DNA of 64,000 bases from Gammaproteobacteria bacterium (lineage in GTDB: Bacteria > Pseudomonadota > Gammaproteobacteria > DSM-16500): the NCBI GenBank assembly GCA_031291175.1, contig JARLJO010000078.1, positions 62,001-126,000 of the forward strand, written 5' to 3'. Below the pieces are notes generated by a model. It made no database searches and was not told where the DNA came from. It saw nothing but the letters and a program-made list of their open reading frames with translations. Below, piece after piece: positions 55,632 to 64,000 of the stretch. The translations under genes were made by a program, and so were the position numbers. Each line of letters starts with the position of its first letter. Position 1 is the stretch's first letter.

Positions 55632-56393
55632 TCACACTTTTAAAGATCTACCACCATCCACCGCCAATATCTGCCCAGTAATGTAATTTGCATTTTGAGC
55701 AAAAAACAAAACCGTCCTGGCAATTTCAATAGGATCCGCAATGCGACCTAAAACAATGCGACCCAACACATTCTCTTTATCTTCATCAGTCATCGCATTT
55801 TCACCCTCAGGCCAAATAACTTCACCCGGTGAAATGGCATTCACTCTGATTTTCTTTTTCCCCAATTCTTTTGCCAGGGATTTAGTGAGCATGATCAGAC
55901 CGGCTTTTGAAATGCAATACGCGGAATAATCACGCATCGGTCGATCACCATGAATATCAGCAATGTTGATGATGCAACCTTTCGTCTCGGTTAATGCAGG
56001 GATAGCCGCTTGCGCTAAAAAAAATGGCGCTTTAAGGTTGCTCGTCAATAAGTCATCCCAAGCCGCCTCAGTCACGGCACCTAGCCTCGTTCGATAAAAA
56101 CGCGAGGCGTTATTCACCAACACATCTAAACGTCCCCATGGCTTTAGCGCGCGCTGCATGAGCGTATCGAAATCAGCGATTTGAATTAAATCCGCCGCCA
56201 CAGTAATGGCCGAATGGGCGCGCACCTCATTCAGGGAGGTACACAATGCTTCTGCTTCTACACTAGAGGTATGATAATGCAAAACAACATTCATGCCTGC
56301 GGCATGCAAAGTGCGTGCAATTTCGGCGCCTATTCGTCGGGCAGCGCCAGTCACTAAGGCGACTTGAGCTACATCTGTTCGGATTTTTTGCAT
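55632..56393 (-). CDS. folM: Pteridine reductase-like SDR (FolM/PTR1 type)
   Basis: Short-chain dehydrogenase of 253 residues. The cofactor loop reads VTGAARRIGAEIARTLH; the TGxxxRxG form with arginine in place of the second glycine is the mark of pteridine reductases and FolM. Catalytic YSAYCISKAG and NNASRFYRT are present. Such enzymes reduce dihydromonapterin or dihydrofolate with NADPH. Near the PTPS-III-type gene (59684) and thyA, it could contribute to folate or pterin supply. Divergent from the MidA-like gene. Confidence 0.85.
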   Translation of the reverse strand: MQKIRTDVAQVALVTGAARRIGAEIARTLHAAGMNVVLHYHTSSVEAEALCTSLNEVRAHSAITVAADLIQIADFDTLMQRALKPWGRLDVLVNNASRFYRTRLGAVTEAAWDDLLTSNLKAPFFLAQAAIPALTETKGCIINIADIHGDRPMRDYSAYCISKAGLIMLTKSLAKELGKKKIRVNAISPGEVIWPEGENAMTDEDKENVLGRIVLGRIADPIEIARTVLFFAQNANYITGQILAVDGGRSLKV

Positions 56394-56446
56394 AATTCAC
56401 CAATTATTGATAACGTATCGAGCTTTACGACGATTATAGACTGCCT

Positions 56447-57613
56447 ATGACCAATTTACCTATTCCCAGCCAGCTTGCCCTCGAACATAGCGAAAGACTC
56501 GCTCTTTTGATTCGCAATGAAATAACGGCAGCAGGCGGCCATATTAGCTTTGCGCGCTATATGGAATTAGCGCTGTTTGCGCCGGGTCTCGGCTATTACA
56601 GTGCGGGCAGCCATAAGCTAGGCAAAAACGGGGATTTTATCACTGCGCCTTTGATTTCGCCTCTATTCGCCCAATGTATTGCCAAGCAGTGTCAACAAAT
56701 TTTAACAGCGATCGGTCGTGGTGATATCCTGGAGTTAGGCGCGGGCACAGGGCAATTAGCTTGTGATTTGTTGCTCGAGCTCGAACGTTTAGAATGCCTG
56801 CCCGATCATTATTTTATTTTAGAAATCAGCGGTGAGTTACGTGGAAGACAGCAAGAACTATTGCAAGAACGCTGCCCTCATCTTTTGACTCGAATTGAAT
56901 GGCTAGATAGCCTCCCTACCCAACGCTTAAAAGGCATTGTCTTAGCGAATGAAGTATTGGATGCCATGCCAATCCATTGTTTTCGCATGGAAGACAATCG
57001 CATTGTAGAGCGCTCGGTCACGTTTAATGAAAATGGCTTTGCCTGGCAGCTGACGACACCCGCATCATCTACTTTTATCCAACAAATTAGCGCCATTTTA
57101 ACTGAATGCCCGCTAACCGATGGGTATGAATCCGAAATCAACTTGATGTTATCTGACTGGATCAAAACCCTGGCTGATACGATAGAGCAAGGAGTAATGT
57201 TGCTGATAGATTATGGTTTTGGGCAAAGAGAATATTATCATCCAGATCGACAACAAGGCACGTTGATGTGTTTTTATCAGCATCATCACCATGCTAATCC
57301 GTTTGTTTTGCCTGGTTTACAAGACATTACTGCGCATGTGAATTTTACGACTGTTGCCGAGAGCGCAATGGATGCTGGCTTGCGTGTGGCAGGCTATACG
57401 ACCCAAGCAGCATTTTTACTAGCCTGTGGCTTAACCGGATTTGCCGCGCAAAAAGAACTATCTCCCGTTGAACAATACCAACAAAATCAAGCCATCAAAG
57501 TGTTAACGCTTCCCTCACAAATGGGCGAACTCGTCAAAGTGATTGGGCTAAGCAAAGCACTCGCGATGCCACTGCTCGGCTTTTCTTTATTTGACCGTCG
57601 TCATGATTTATAG
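56447..57613 (+). CDS. MidA/NDUFAF7-family SAM-dependent methyltransferase
   Basis: 388 residues. Family start GGHISFARYMELALFAPGLGYYSAG, SAM motif ILELGAGTGQLACDLL, then GIVLANEVLDAMPIHCFR, LLIDYGFGQREYYHPDRQQGTL and HVNFTTVAESAMDAGL. The mitochondrial relative NDUFAF7 dimethylates an arginine of complex I subunit NDUFS2; bacterial members are untested. Close to the gammaproteobacterial norm; no sign of transfer. Confidence 0.9.
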   Translation: MTNLPIPSQLALEHSERLALLIRNEITAAGGHISFARYMELALFAPGLGYYSAGSHKLGKNGDFITAPLISPLFAQCIAKQCQQILTAIGRGDILELGAGTGQLACDLLLELERLECLPDHYFILEISGELRGRQQELLQERCPHLLTRIEWLDSLPTQRLKGIVLANEVLDAMPIHCFRMEDNRIVERSVTFNENGFAWQLTTPASSTFIQQISAILTECPLTDGYESEINLMLSDWIKTLADTIEQGVMLLIDYGFGQREYYHPDRQQGTLMCFYQHHHHANPFVLPGLQDITAHVNFTTVAESAMDAGLRVAGYTTQAAFLLACGLTGFAAQKELSPVEQYQQNQAIKVLTLPSQMGELVKVIGLSKALAMPLLGFSLFDRRHDL

Positions 57614-57906
57614 GCTGTCCATAAGCCCCAGGTGAACACTCATGCGGATCCTCGGCACCCCCCCTTGAAAAGGAGGATTTTATAAAACTTTATATAAATC
57701 CTCCCTAACACTCATTTTTCAAAGGAGGGGATCAGAGAGCCTGTGTAGATACTTATGATCTTGTCCACGGTATCCAGAGAACGCTCGAACAGATTTCAAT
57801 CGCTGGATACCTAAACAAACCACAGCACAACGAAGCTCTCTGCGCTATGAGTCAATGAGTCAATGAGTCAATGACTTTGATATGTTCACGGTAGGTTAAC
57901 CGTTTT
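57614..57906. repeat. Repeat cluster: inverted ccctcctt elements, decayed REP, triple 8-mer
   Basis: Contains ccccccttgaaaa (near 57660) facing ttttcaaaggagggg (near 57715-57729), an inverted pair enclosing aggattt/aaatcct; a decayed REP half (cttgtccacggtatccag near 57770) with its inverted partner; and three direct copies of atgagtca at 57847-57870. Related atgagtcaatg text is also near 59215. Confidence 0.65.
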
Positions 57907-59022
57907 TTAACGTGGCCCCGGCCCCCATTTATCAGCCTTTTGCACCGGCGTTTTTTCAACCGCCGGATCCACCGTTCGCGCGCGCTGGAAAAAGAGTAAC
58001 GAATGATTTAAACGAGCAGTCTCACTAGATTGCTTGTCCCGCCAACGTTGAAGCGCTTCTTTAACAGATTGCACCCAACCTGGAATCGCATGCTCAACTC
58101 GCTCAGCCACCGCAAAACAAACAAAAACTTTCGGGCCCTGGGTCATGACTTTCGCGATCGCACCTTTAAATAAAGCACTAAACCCTTCTTCTTTGAATGT
58201 CATGCGAAAAGCATCTCGCGCTCGCATGGGAACAGATCCCGCTTGCATGCGGGTCTTTATGACATCAAACGGCGCGGGCACCACAATACTCACGACTGTT
58301 CCCGCTGCATTCGCGATGTCTTTGTCCACGCCATTGCTTTTCATGACCTGACGCACGCCAAAAAATGAGAATGAGCCAATCATATTACGCGGCACTGTGA
58401 CGCTAATTCCTTTATACGGATTCTCTTGTCGCCAGACAGTCAAAAAACTCTTAGGCTGGTCAGTGGCACCACGTGTTTGCATCTTCACTTTTAAGATATC
58501 AAGCGGCAATAAAAAAACTTCGCCCGCACCAACCATGGCGCCAGAGATACCTGCTAACCAATCTTTTTTGTATTTGCCGAAATGGTCAGCGAATTGGTGC
58601 TGGCTTTCAAGGTAGGCTTGGAGTTTACTTTGGCAACCCAATTTATAAGCGCGCTGTATGACTTTGTAGCCAGCACCAACACCCACACCGGGATAGAGTG
58701 AAACCCATCTTTTAGCGAGGCTAGCACTCGCTTGTTCGCGAAAAATCACTTGATTTAAAGCTGCGACATTGCTGCGCCCATTGCTTTGTAACACTTGCCA
58801 GGATTGACTGATGCCGCTCATGGAACCGAAAGACATAACACCATGCCAAGAGAATAATTTGCCTTTGTTTTTTTGTAATCGCTTTGCGGCCGTGTCGAAG
58901 CCATGCAAAGTCACTGTCTCAATAACTGCACCCGTGGCACCGGCAAGATAAGGGGCGTACCAAATTTTTGGAGCAACGGGCTTTGTTTGAGCTGTTGCGG
59001 GCTCGGCATTATTTCTTTGCAT
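57907..59022 (-). CDS. Mitochondrial carrier family protein, probable effector (LncP-like)
   Basis: 371 residues from an ATG with aaagga upstream (a TTG six codons earlier is less likely). Three carrier repeats of about 100 residues. Repeats 2 and 3 have clear signatures: PLDILKVKMQTRG near residue 173 and PFDVIKTRMQAG near 251, each followed by a Gly-rich helix and an acidic/aromatic block (FKEEGFSALFKGAIAKV). Repeat 1 is degenerate (HGFDTAAKRLQ lacks the proline). The family is otherwise eukaryotic and sits in the mitochondrial inner membrane; Legionella LncP is a Dot/Icm-exported bacterial member that transports ATP. The C-terminal tail after the last helix is about 60 residues, polar and basic. 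Substrate unknown. Confidence 0.88.
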   Translation of the reverse strand: MQRNNAEPATAQTKPVAPKIWYAPYLAGATGAVIETVTLHGFDTAAKRLQKNKGKLFSWHGVMSFGSMSGISQSWQVLQSNGRSNVAALNQVIFREQASASLAKRWVSLYPGVGVGAGYKVIQRAYKLGCQSKLQAYLESQHQFADHFGKYKKDWLAGISGAMVGAGEVFLLPLDILKVKMQTRGATDQPKSFLTVWRQENPYKGISVTVPRNMIGSFSFFGVRQVMKSNGVDKDIANAAGTVVSIVVPAPFDVIKTRMQAGSVPMRARDAFRMTFKEEGFSALFKGAIAKVMTQGPKVFVCFAVAERVEHAIPGWVQSVKEALQRWRDKQSSETARLNHSLLFFQRARTVDPAVEKTPVQKADKWGPGPR

Positions 59023-59040
59023 AAAACGTCCTTTTGACAA

Positions 59041-59298
59041 GCGGAAAGGTGATGATTAAACAATGGGGTATGTGAATTGTCAATCTCAAGCCCCTACGTA
59101 CCGCTAAAGCCTCTACGTACCGTGGCTTGTCCACGGTACGTAGGGGTCTGTGTATTACGTCTGGGTTCTTTGCGCTACGTCGGAGCTCTCTGTACTACGT
59201 CGGAGTTCTCTGCTATGAGTCAATGGTTTTAATAGTTAAAGATATGGAATAAACGGCCGGGAAGACAAACGCTCCGGCTATTGATTCAATCAATCTTA
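59041..59298. other. Repeat-containing spacer
   Basis: Gene-free. Holds the 31-base REP-like palindrome at 59113-59143 and direct near-copies of a tacgtcggagyt-ctctg phrase (near 59157-59212) ending in atgagtcaatgg. The same phrase occurs inverted near 55240-55270. Confidence 0.6.
59113..59143. repeat. REP-like palindrome, long-stem copy
   Basis: ctacgtaccgtgg (59113-59125) pairs exactly with ccacggtacgtag (59131-59143) around cttgt, a 13-bp stem. Shares the accgtgg/ccacggt core with copies at 46539 and 55273. Confidence 0.8.
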
Positions 59299-59517
59299 TT
59301 ACTTACGTAATTGCTTCGCTTCAACAGCAATCGCAAGTTCGCATTCATCGCTTAATTCCACTTTTTGTGTAGGCGTGGGAAAAAGGCAAAATGCATTTTG
59401 GCTAGATGAGGCAAAACCCATGCCGGTTGCCAAAAAAGGCGACCACCAATAATTTCTTGATTTTTCAGGGGGTTTTTGCGGCAAATGCGCAGTATTCGCT
59501 TCATTATTAATTGACAT
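59299..59517 (-). CDS. Short hypothetical protein
   Basis: 72 residues, polar at both ends (MSINNEANTAHLPQKPPEKS; AIAVEAKQLRK) with a short central NYWWSPFLATGMGFASSSQN segment. A purine-rich stretch (atgagatga) lies upstream of the ATG. No similarity recognised. It is upstream of the carrier gene on the same strand but 277 bases away across repeats. Coding status uncertain. Confidence 0.45.
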   Translation of the reverse strand: MSINNEANTAHLPQKPPEKSRNYWWSPFLATGMGFASSSQNAFCLFPTPTQKVELSDECELAIAVEAKQLRK

Positions 59518-59683
59518 GATTCATCTCATTAAATTCCATTTTAATGGGTCACAAATAACCGCTTGATTAGACACGTCAATTATTCGCTTGTCAATATTTA
59601 ATCTGTGTATTTTTTGCAGCAATTATGATGTTGCCTGTGTATAATACCCGGCCACCATCCCAAGAAAGAAAAAGGAATAACAC

Positions 59684-60214
59684 GTGTCACGTTTTGCCAT
59701 TATTGAAATAGACAAAGAAGAACTCAAATTCTCTGCCGGACATTTTATGATTCTCTCAGCGACCCAGCGTGAAAGCTTGCATGGGCATGACTATCAAGTG
59801 AGTGTCGCTCTTCATGCCCACATTCAACAGAATGGGATGGCATTTGATTGCCGTTATTACAAACAAAAATTGTTGGCGCTTTGCAAAACGCTAGACTATC
59901 GTTTTTTATTGCCGAATGCGTCAGACTTTTTAACGATTGAAGAGTCGGGTGAACATTGGGTTTGTCGCTTGAGCACAGAACAGCTGACTTTTTTGAAAAA
60001 AGACTCGATTGTCTTACCCATCTGCAACGCCACATTAGAAGAGTTATCTTATTGGTTTTTACAACAGCTAACAGCCGATCAGATCGAACTAAAAGAGCAT
60101 GGAATAGAAAGTATCACACTGAAAGTGCATAACGGCAGAGGTGAGGCTGGAGCATCGCAATGGGCGCGGCAAAAAGTAGAAGCAAAACATTCCGCTAATT
60201 CTTTTTCTGCTTAA
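59684..60214 (+). CDS. 6-pyruvoyl-tetrahydropterin synthase family, PTPS-III-type active site
   Basis: 176 residues, PTPS/QueD fold. Zinc histidines are H20 (FSAGHF) and H33/H35 (LHGHDYQV). The position just before LHGH, where QueD and PTPS have the catalytic cysteine, is glutamate (E30 in TQRESLHGH). This Glu form is the PTPS-III type, which in Plasmodium and some bacteria makes 6-hydroxymethyl-dihydropterin and bypasses FolB. GTG start with aagga eight bases upstream. The catalytic glutamate further on is probably in IESITLKVHNGRGEAG. Longer than QueD (about 120), with an insertion in the middle. Confidence 0.85.
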   Translation: MSRFAIIEIDKEELKFSAGHFMILSATQRESLHGHDYQVSVALHAHIQQNGMAFDCRYYKQKLLALCKTLDYRFLLPNASDFLTIEESGEHWVCRLSTEQLTFLKKDSIVLPICNATLEELSYWFLQQLTADQIELKEHGIESITLKVHNGRGEAGASQWARQKVEAKHSANSFSA

Positions 60215-60251
60215 ATCTACCCAACCACTTTTTTAATAAGCTTTGTTACGG

Positions 60252-60281
60252 CGGTCATGTCCATGTAAATGGACATGACCG
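60252..60281. terminator. 13-bp perfect hairpin between convergent genes
   Basis: cggtcatgtccat (60252-60264) and atggacatgaccg (60269-60281) pair exactly around gtaa, then tctttg follows. Placed between the convergent PTPS-type gene and the membrane protein gene, so a bidirectional terminator is likely. Confidence 0.75.
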
Positions 60282-60311
60282 TCTTTGACAAAGATTTCAT
60301 AGCAACATTTT

Positions 60312-61973
60312 TTATTGACGAAGTCCTCTGGCGGGCACTTCGTCCAGATCAGCATTGGCGTCAGCTAAATCAAACTCTGCTTTATCAGCAGCAGCAATGG
60401 CTGCGTTAATCTCTGCCATAGTGCGCGGAGAAGGAGGTGCCTTCTCTTGTTCTTGATCCCCCTTCGCTTCTTGTGCCGGCTCAGCGATATCATTATTCCT
60501 ATCAATGCTTAATCTGCGAAAGATAGCCGCCTGATTAGGTTCAGCCAATACGCCTGGCCTTAGCAAGGGACCGTTCCCACGATTTGCATGAACCAATGGA
60601 TTATGATTATCGGCATTATCCACGAGTGGATCCTCAGGATTCCTTGGCGCGCGGGGTGGCTGAGGTCGATTCGGCACCAATAAACTCGCGATCACACCAA
60701 GGCCACCACCGACTGTCCCCAGGATAGCAGCAGGTATCGCCGCCAGCATCAGAAAGCAAGTCGAATAAAAGTTTATCATCGCCCCTGCTTTAAAACATTC
60801 TTTCACCGCGCCCACCAAAAACAGTACCGCTGGCATAACAATCTGAACGAATGCCAGATTCGCAACTACTGCGGCTGCAGTGGCGGCCGATATAACAGAA
60901 TAAGAGGTTAACGCGGCAAGCACATAGGGCAGTGAAAATGAAAGCAACCCTACACCAAGAGCACCAATGCAAATAGCGATGCCCATAGCCACCGTAACAC
61001 GACTAATGTTTTCCAGCAGACGCTCATCGTTAGCTTCCGCACGAATCTCATTTAGGCTTGACATACCTGCGACAACACCTAACGATGCGACTGCGATTGA
61101 ACCTGGCAAAACCAGGATAGGCAAACAAACAGACACTAACAAAATCAGAGCTGAACCACCACCAATCATGCCGACTATAAAACCAAAAGTGAATCCTACC
61201 ATAGGGCCCTCATCAAGCAGCTCCTCTACTATTTGACCCTCTTGACCGTCTCGATGATATAGGCTACGTAGCACCTGCCATACAAATCGAAAAACATTTA
61301 TATTTCTGTGCGGAACAAGGCCTTCCTGCGGAGCCCTATTGTTATTCGCACCAGGCAAATGACGATTAGCTGCCTGGACATTTTCTTCGTCTACAGGTGC
61401 TGGCGTATCAACAGCAATGACATCTGAGCTGGGCACACTAACACCTTTTTTTCGAAGATAGGCAATGTCACGCGAGGTTAATGTTTCTCTCATCGGCGTG
61501 ATAATAATAGCCTTATTAGTGCCGTCAATGTCTTTACCCATACCACGAGCATAATACTCACTCAATTCCGCTTTTTCATATAAATGACCGGCTGAAACAG
61601 CGATAACTTCTAAATCAGGAGCAAAAAAATCATGATTTAACAAAGGATCACTGAGACAACCATTCTCTTCTCTTCCATTACTAGGCCAATAGGTTGCCAA
61701 GAGTATTTGAGCGGCAAAAATGGCATCAAAATAGGATTTATTCAAATCCGAAATCGATTCTGTCAACATTTCAGCACGCAATAAAGTCCGCATCTCTTCT
61801 GCTAAAACATCCGCATCATGCAATGCTTTGATTCTTAAATTATCGACTTTGTTGGGAACCGCTAATATTTGCAACCTCGCAAACATTCCTATCCATTGCT
61901 GAACGCGAGGATTTACTGCATAAGGCTCTAACAATAAAACAACGTCCTGGATAGCTTGAATTGGATATTTCAT
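60312..61973 (-). CDS. Membrane protein with U-box-like segment, paralog 1
   Basis: 553 residues. Helical N-terminus (1-100); residues 106-180 hold CLSDPLLNHDF, VIAVSAGHLYEKAELSEYYARG and ITPMRETLTSRDIAYL, an order that resembles a U-box (DP, SGHxYE, K..L..Y, P, L). About 245-450 has six or more Gly/Ala-rich hydrophobic segments in two groups. The tail is polar with PRAPRNPEDPLVDNADNHNP and a Glu/Lys/Pro-rich end. It follows its paralog (61985-63508) by 11 bases; the shared segments are the U-box-like part, LLATYWP and the hydrophobic core. No named family. An E3 ligase anchored in a host membrane is one hypothesis. Confidence 0.75.
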   Translation of the reverse strand: MKYPIQAIQDVVLLLEPYAVNPRVQQWIGMFARLQILAVPNKVDNLRIKALHDADVLAEEMRTLLRAEMLTESISDLNKSYFDAIFAAQILLATYWPSNGREENGCLSDPLLNHDFFAPDLEVIAVSAGHLYEKAELSEYYARGMGKDIDGTNKAIIITPMRETLTSRDIAYLRKKGVSVPSSDVIAVDTPAPVDEENVQAANRHLPGANNNRAPQEGLVPHRNINVFRFVWQVLRSLYHRDGQEGQIVEELLDEGPMVGFTFGFIVGMIGGGSALILLVSVCLPILVLPGSIAVASLGVVAGMSSLNEIRAEANDERLLENISRVTVAMGIAICIGALGVGLLSFSLPYVLAALTSYSVISAATAAAVVANLAFVQIVMPAVLFLVGAVKECFKAGAMINFYSTCFLMLAAIPAAILGTVGGGLGVIASLLVPNRPQPPRAPRNPEDPLVDNADNHNPLVHANRGNGPLLRPGVLAEPNQAAIFRRLSIDRNNDIAEPAQEAKGDQEQEKAPPSPRTMAEINAAIAAADKAEFDLADANADLDEVPARGLRQ

Positions 61974-61984
61974 ATATGAGCCTA

Positions 61985-63508
61985 TTAACCTTTTCTGTTA
62001 GCAAAATGCGGAGCAGCAGGAATGATTTGATCGTGATTTTCAACTTGTTCCGCAGCGGCGCGAGCATGCTCTATTTCGAAATCAGCCGCATCATATGCCT
62101 CGCCTTCCACACCATCAGCAGAAAGATGGCGATCTTCACCATGCCCATGATATTCAGGATCGACACCAAGTCCATTAAGAATAGCCGCATGACCCTGGCC
62201 TTGTCGTTGCGCGGGCTCTGCGTCATGCTCATCTAACAATGGATTTTCATTCTCCAGTTGGCGCGGAGCAGGAGCTGGAACCGGACCTGAAAATACATTA
62301 GCAATTCCACCGAGCGTCAGACCAACAACACCACCAATCAAACCGCAAGTAACGGCTAAAAGATAAGTCGGCATGACAGAAATGCCATGATAAAACCGGG
62401 ATAAAGCGCCAGGCTTAAAACACTCTCTGAGAGAGCCAATTAAAAAAGTCGCGACCGGTAAAGCCGATAAAGCGACAATCAAACCGCCCATTGCGCTGGA
62501 TGCGGCCGCGGCTGAAATAATATTATAGGTAAAAAGCGCAACCAGGAGATGGGGCGCCGCAAAGGATGTGATGGTGATTAACATCATATTCGCAAATAAA
62601 GAGGATTTAAGGCCATGCCAGAAACCGTTTTCGCCGCGACGCGCCTCAATAAACCCTGAGGCAAGAGACGTACCAAATAAAGTCAAAGTTCCTAAAAGAG
62701 GTAATGGCGGACAAAACACCAGCAAAATAATGGTAGCTACCGTACCGAGGAATGCACCTATCGATACACCAGCCAAGGCTCCCCTGAGCGTCGCAAGCGA
62801 CAGTGCAAAATGCCACTGTAACCTTCTTTGCTCGGCATCAGGCGCCCCGTCCACACGTTGGCCACCCAATCCAAACGCTCTATTCACTGCCAATAAGTTT
62901 TGATCGGGTCTTGGAATTTTGACGCCATTGACGTGCATATAAGCAATTTCACGCTCGCTTACTACTGTCTGGTATGGGTCACGCACATAGACCGCATTGC
63001 CTTCCATGACAAACGCATTATTTCTACTGTAGTAATCCGCGAGACCTTTTTTATCGAACCAATGCCCGGAGGAAACGGCGATAACGCTCTCACTCCACTT
63101 GAAAGGATCCTCGATAAAAAAAGGATCTTCACACAAACCACTCTCCGGATCTTTACCATTTACAGGCCAATAAGTGGCTAATAAAATCTGCGTTCTAAAT
63201 AAGGCATCATAAAATTCTTTTTTAAGCTTGGATTGATGCTCGTTTTTCAGCATCAATAATAAATGTCGGCGCAACTCTTCTACCTTTGCGATAGCTTCTT
63301 TTTCTTGTTCATCCGATAATTTTGCTTCTTCTGCCAAGCCTGATAATTTGCGCAAACCATCAAGAATCACTGGGGTTCCATTTAATTCAGGTTGAAGATG
63401 AGCGGGACCACGCAGACCTGCTTCGGCTTGCAGAATGACTCGATATCTTTCGATTTCCTGAATTAACCCTTTTATTGCTTGAACTTGATTTGGCACGGCA
63501 CTACCCAC
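61985..63508 (-). CDS. Membrane protein with U-box-like segment, paralog 2
   Basis: 507 residues, GTG start (a second in-frame GTG lies four codons on) with only a weak ribosome site. Helical coiled N-terminus (about 1-100); U-box-like part at 126-198 (CEDPFFIEDPF, VIAVSSGHWFDKKGLADYYS, VRDPYQTVVSEREIAYM); Gly/Ala-rich membrane segments from about 240 to 405; polar His/Asp/Glu-rich tail (EYHGHGEDRHLSADGVEG). Clearly paralogous to the following gene but diverged outside the shared core, so the duplication is old. First of a two-gene operon. Confidence 0.75.
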   Translation of the reverse strand: MGSAVPNQVQAIKGLIQEIERYRVILQAEAGLRGPAHLQPELNGTPVILDGLRKLSGLAEEAKLSDEQEKEAIAKVEELRRHLLLMLKNEHQSKLKKEFYDALFRTQILLATYWPVNGKDPESGLCEDPFFIEDPFKWSESVIAVSSGHWFDKKGLADYYSRNNAFVMEGNAVYVRDPYQTVVSEREIAYMHVNGVKIPRPDQNLLAVNRAFGLGGQRVDGAPDAEQRRLQWHFALSLATLRGALAGVSIGAFLGTVATIILLVFCPPLPLLGTLTLFGTSLASGFIEARRGENGFWHGLKSSLFANMMLITITSFAAPHLLVALFTYNIISAAAASSAMGGLIVALSALPVATFLIGSLRECFKPGALSRFYHGISVMPTYLLAVTCGLIGGVVGLTLGGIANVFSGPVPAPAPRQLENENPLLDEHDAEPAQRQGQGHAAILNGLGVDPEYHGHGEDRHLSADGVEGEAYDAADFEIEHARAAAEQVENHDQIIPAAPHFANRKG

Positions 63509-63884
63509 TTTGGAATTCTAAAGTGGGTAATATACAAACTATTTATTAAGAGAATATTAAGAGGACAGAAATTATAGGATTGCACTGCTAAAAGCCTGTT
63601 TTATTGGCATTATTTCGATTAGCTTGACAAAACTCCGTTGCGCTGCGGCTTGTTTGCGATATCCAACCATTGAAACTCGAATTGAGGCTGCGCCTGGATA
63701 CTGCGGACAAACTGCGGTACGACAAGATAATGATATGGTCTATTTTCCGTTCGGCAATGAATAAGAATAACTTATCTACCAAATAGGAATTCATTCAAGG
63801 AATAGAAATCGTGAGGCAAGAGAAATGAAAAAAACATATCACCATGCTAACATGACTCTCGCCACGCCAAGCTAGGGGAAAAAT
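63509..63884. other. Intergenic region with decayed REP-like repeat
   Basis: Between divergent genes, so both promoters should lie here. Around 63628-63722 a decayed REP pair is visible: cggcttgtttgcgatatcca and, inverted, tggatactgcggacaaactg. No supported gene; a 68-codon minus frame over the repeat is not credible. Confidence 0.6.
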
Positions 63885-64000
63885 ATGAATAACCCTTTAC
63901 AACCTCCCAATCCAACCATTGCTGCTGCCGTAGTAACAGCGATGACAAATGAGGAAGCATTATCTACCACTAGAATGACCACTGGAGATCAATATTTTGT
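63885..64000 (+). CDS. Start of a gene running off the right edge
   Basis: ATG at 63885 with aggggaaa upstream opens a frame with no stop to the edge; 38 full codons visible, beginning MNNPLQPPNPTIAAAVVTAM. Pro/Asn-rich start, no signal peptide. Too short to classify. Confidence 0.6.
   Translation, partial: MNNPLQPPNPTIAAAVVTAMTNEEALSTTRMTTGDQYF

Noticed and set aside
46539-59143. CRISPR array made of the recurring palindromic repeats
   Set aside because: Copies are widely and irregularly spaced, vary in length and are separated by genes. They behave as REP-type intergenic repeats.

Overview
The window reads as a chromosome segment of a gammaproteobacterium of the Legionellales / Coxiella-Legionella kind. 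The core genes are gammaproteobacterial (pth-ychF, rlmB-rnr, thyA-lgt, ptsP-rppH, dapB, gcvT-gcvH-gcvPA-gcvPB, pepP-ubiH, trxA, rho). Between them lie genes of an intracellular, host-adapted lifestyle: a mitochondrial-carrier-family protein, a metazoan-type caspase fused to a MATH (TRAF-type) domain, two tandem membrane proteins with a U-box-like segment, and several orphan coiled-coil or membrane proteins that look like secreted effectors. The genus is inferred; no rRNA or tRNA gene is present to fix it.

Layout. 1-1.7 kb: pth (5' end missing) and ychF. 1.7-9.2 kb: a visibly A+T-richer island with a compact isonitrile-type biosynthetic cluster: DIT1/PvcA-family isonitrile synthase, asparaginase-family amidohydrolase, aspartate/aromatic aminotransferase, SAM methyltransferase and MFS transporter, with a convergent DJ-1/PfpI protein resembling isonitrile hydratase. 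9.2-15.6 kb: a decayed SNF2-helicase N-terminus, a small orphan gene, rlmB-rnr, a small lipoprotein, an erythrin-VIT1 iron/manganese transporter and a secreted orphan. 15.7-25.1 kb: a cysteine-cluster membrane orphan, thyA-lgt-TSUP, ptsP-rppH, a BtuCD-like importer pair and a coiled-coil orphan. 25.2-34.8 kb: dapB, an NfeD/slipin/diguanylate-cyclase operon and the glycine cleavage operon. 35-46.4 kb: a 664-residue orphan, ygfB-pepP-ubiH with an ACP/acyl-AMP ligase/acyltransferase fusion and an MFS gene, then trxA and rho. 46.4-64 kb: repeats, an EVE protein, the MATH-caspase, D-amino-acid oxidase, Dps, FUSC, a NitT/TauT-type ABC system, FolM-like reductase, MidA-like methyltransferase, the mitochondrial carrier, a PTPS-III-type pterin enzyme, the paired U-box-like membrane proteins and the first codons of another gene.

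How parts work together. The island could make, methylate and export an isonitrile (or product derived from one) and detoxify it with the hydratase. The carrier, MATH-caspase, U-box-like pair and coiled-coil proteins are candidates for manipulating mitochondria, cell death and ubiquitination in a eukaryotic host. The PTPS-III-type enzyme and the FolM-like reductase suggest a non-standard folate/pterin branch.

The intergenic DNA carries several repeat families. The most unusual has three copies (about 13.56, 26.0 and 55.1 kb) in which constant sequence surrounds two hairpins whose stems differ completely between copies while base pairing is kept. Two further families are palindromic REP-like repeats. 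No CRISPR array, rRNA, tRNA or intact insertion sequence was seen.
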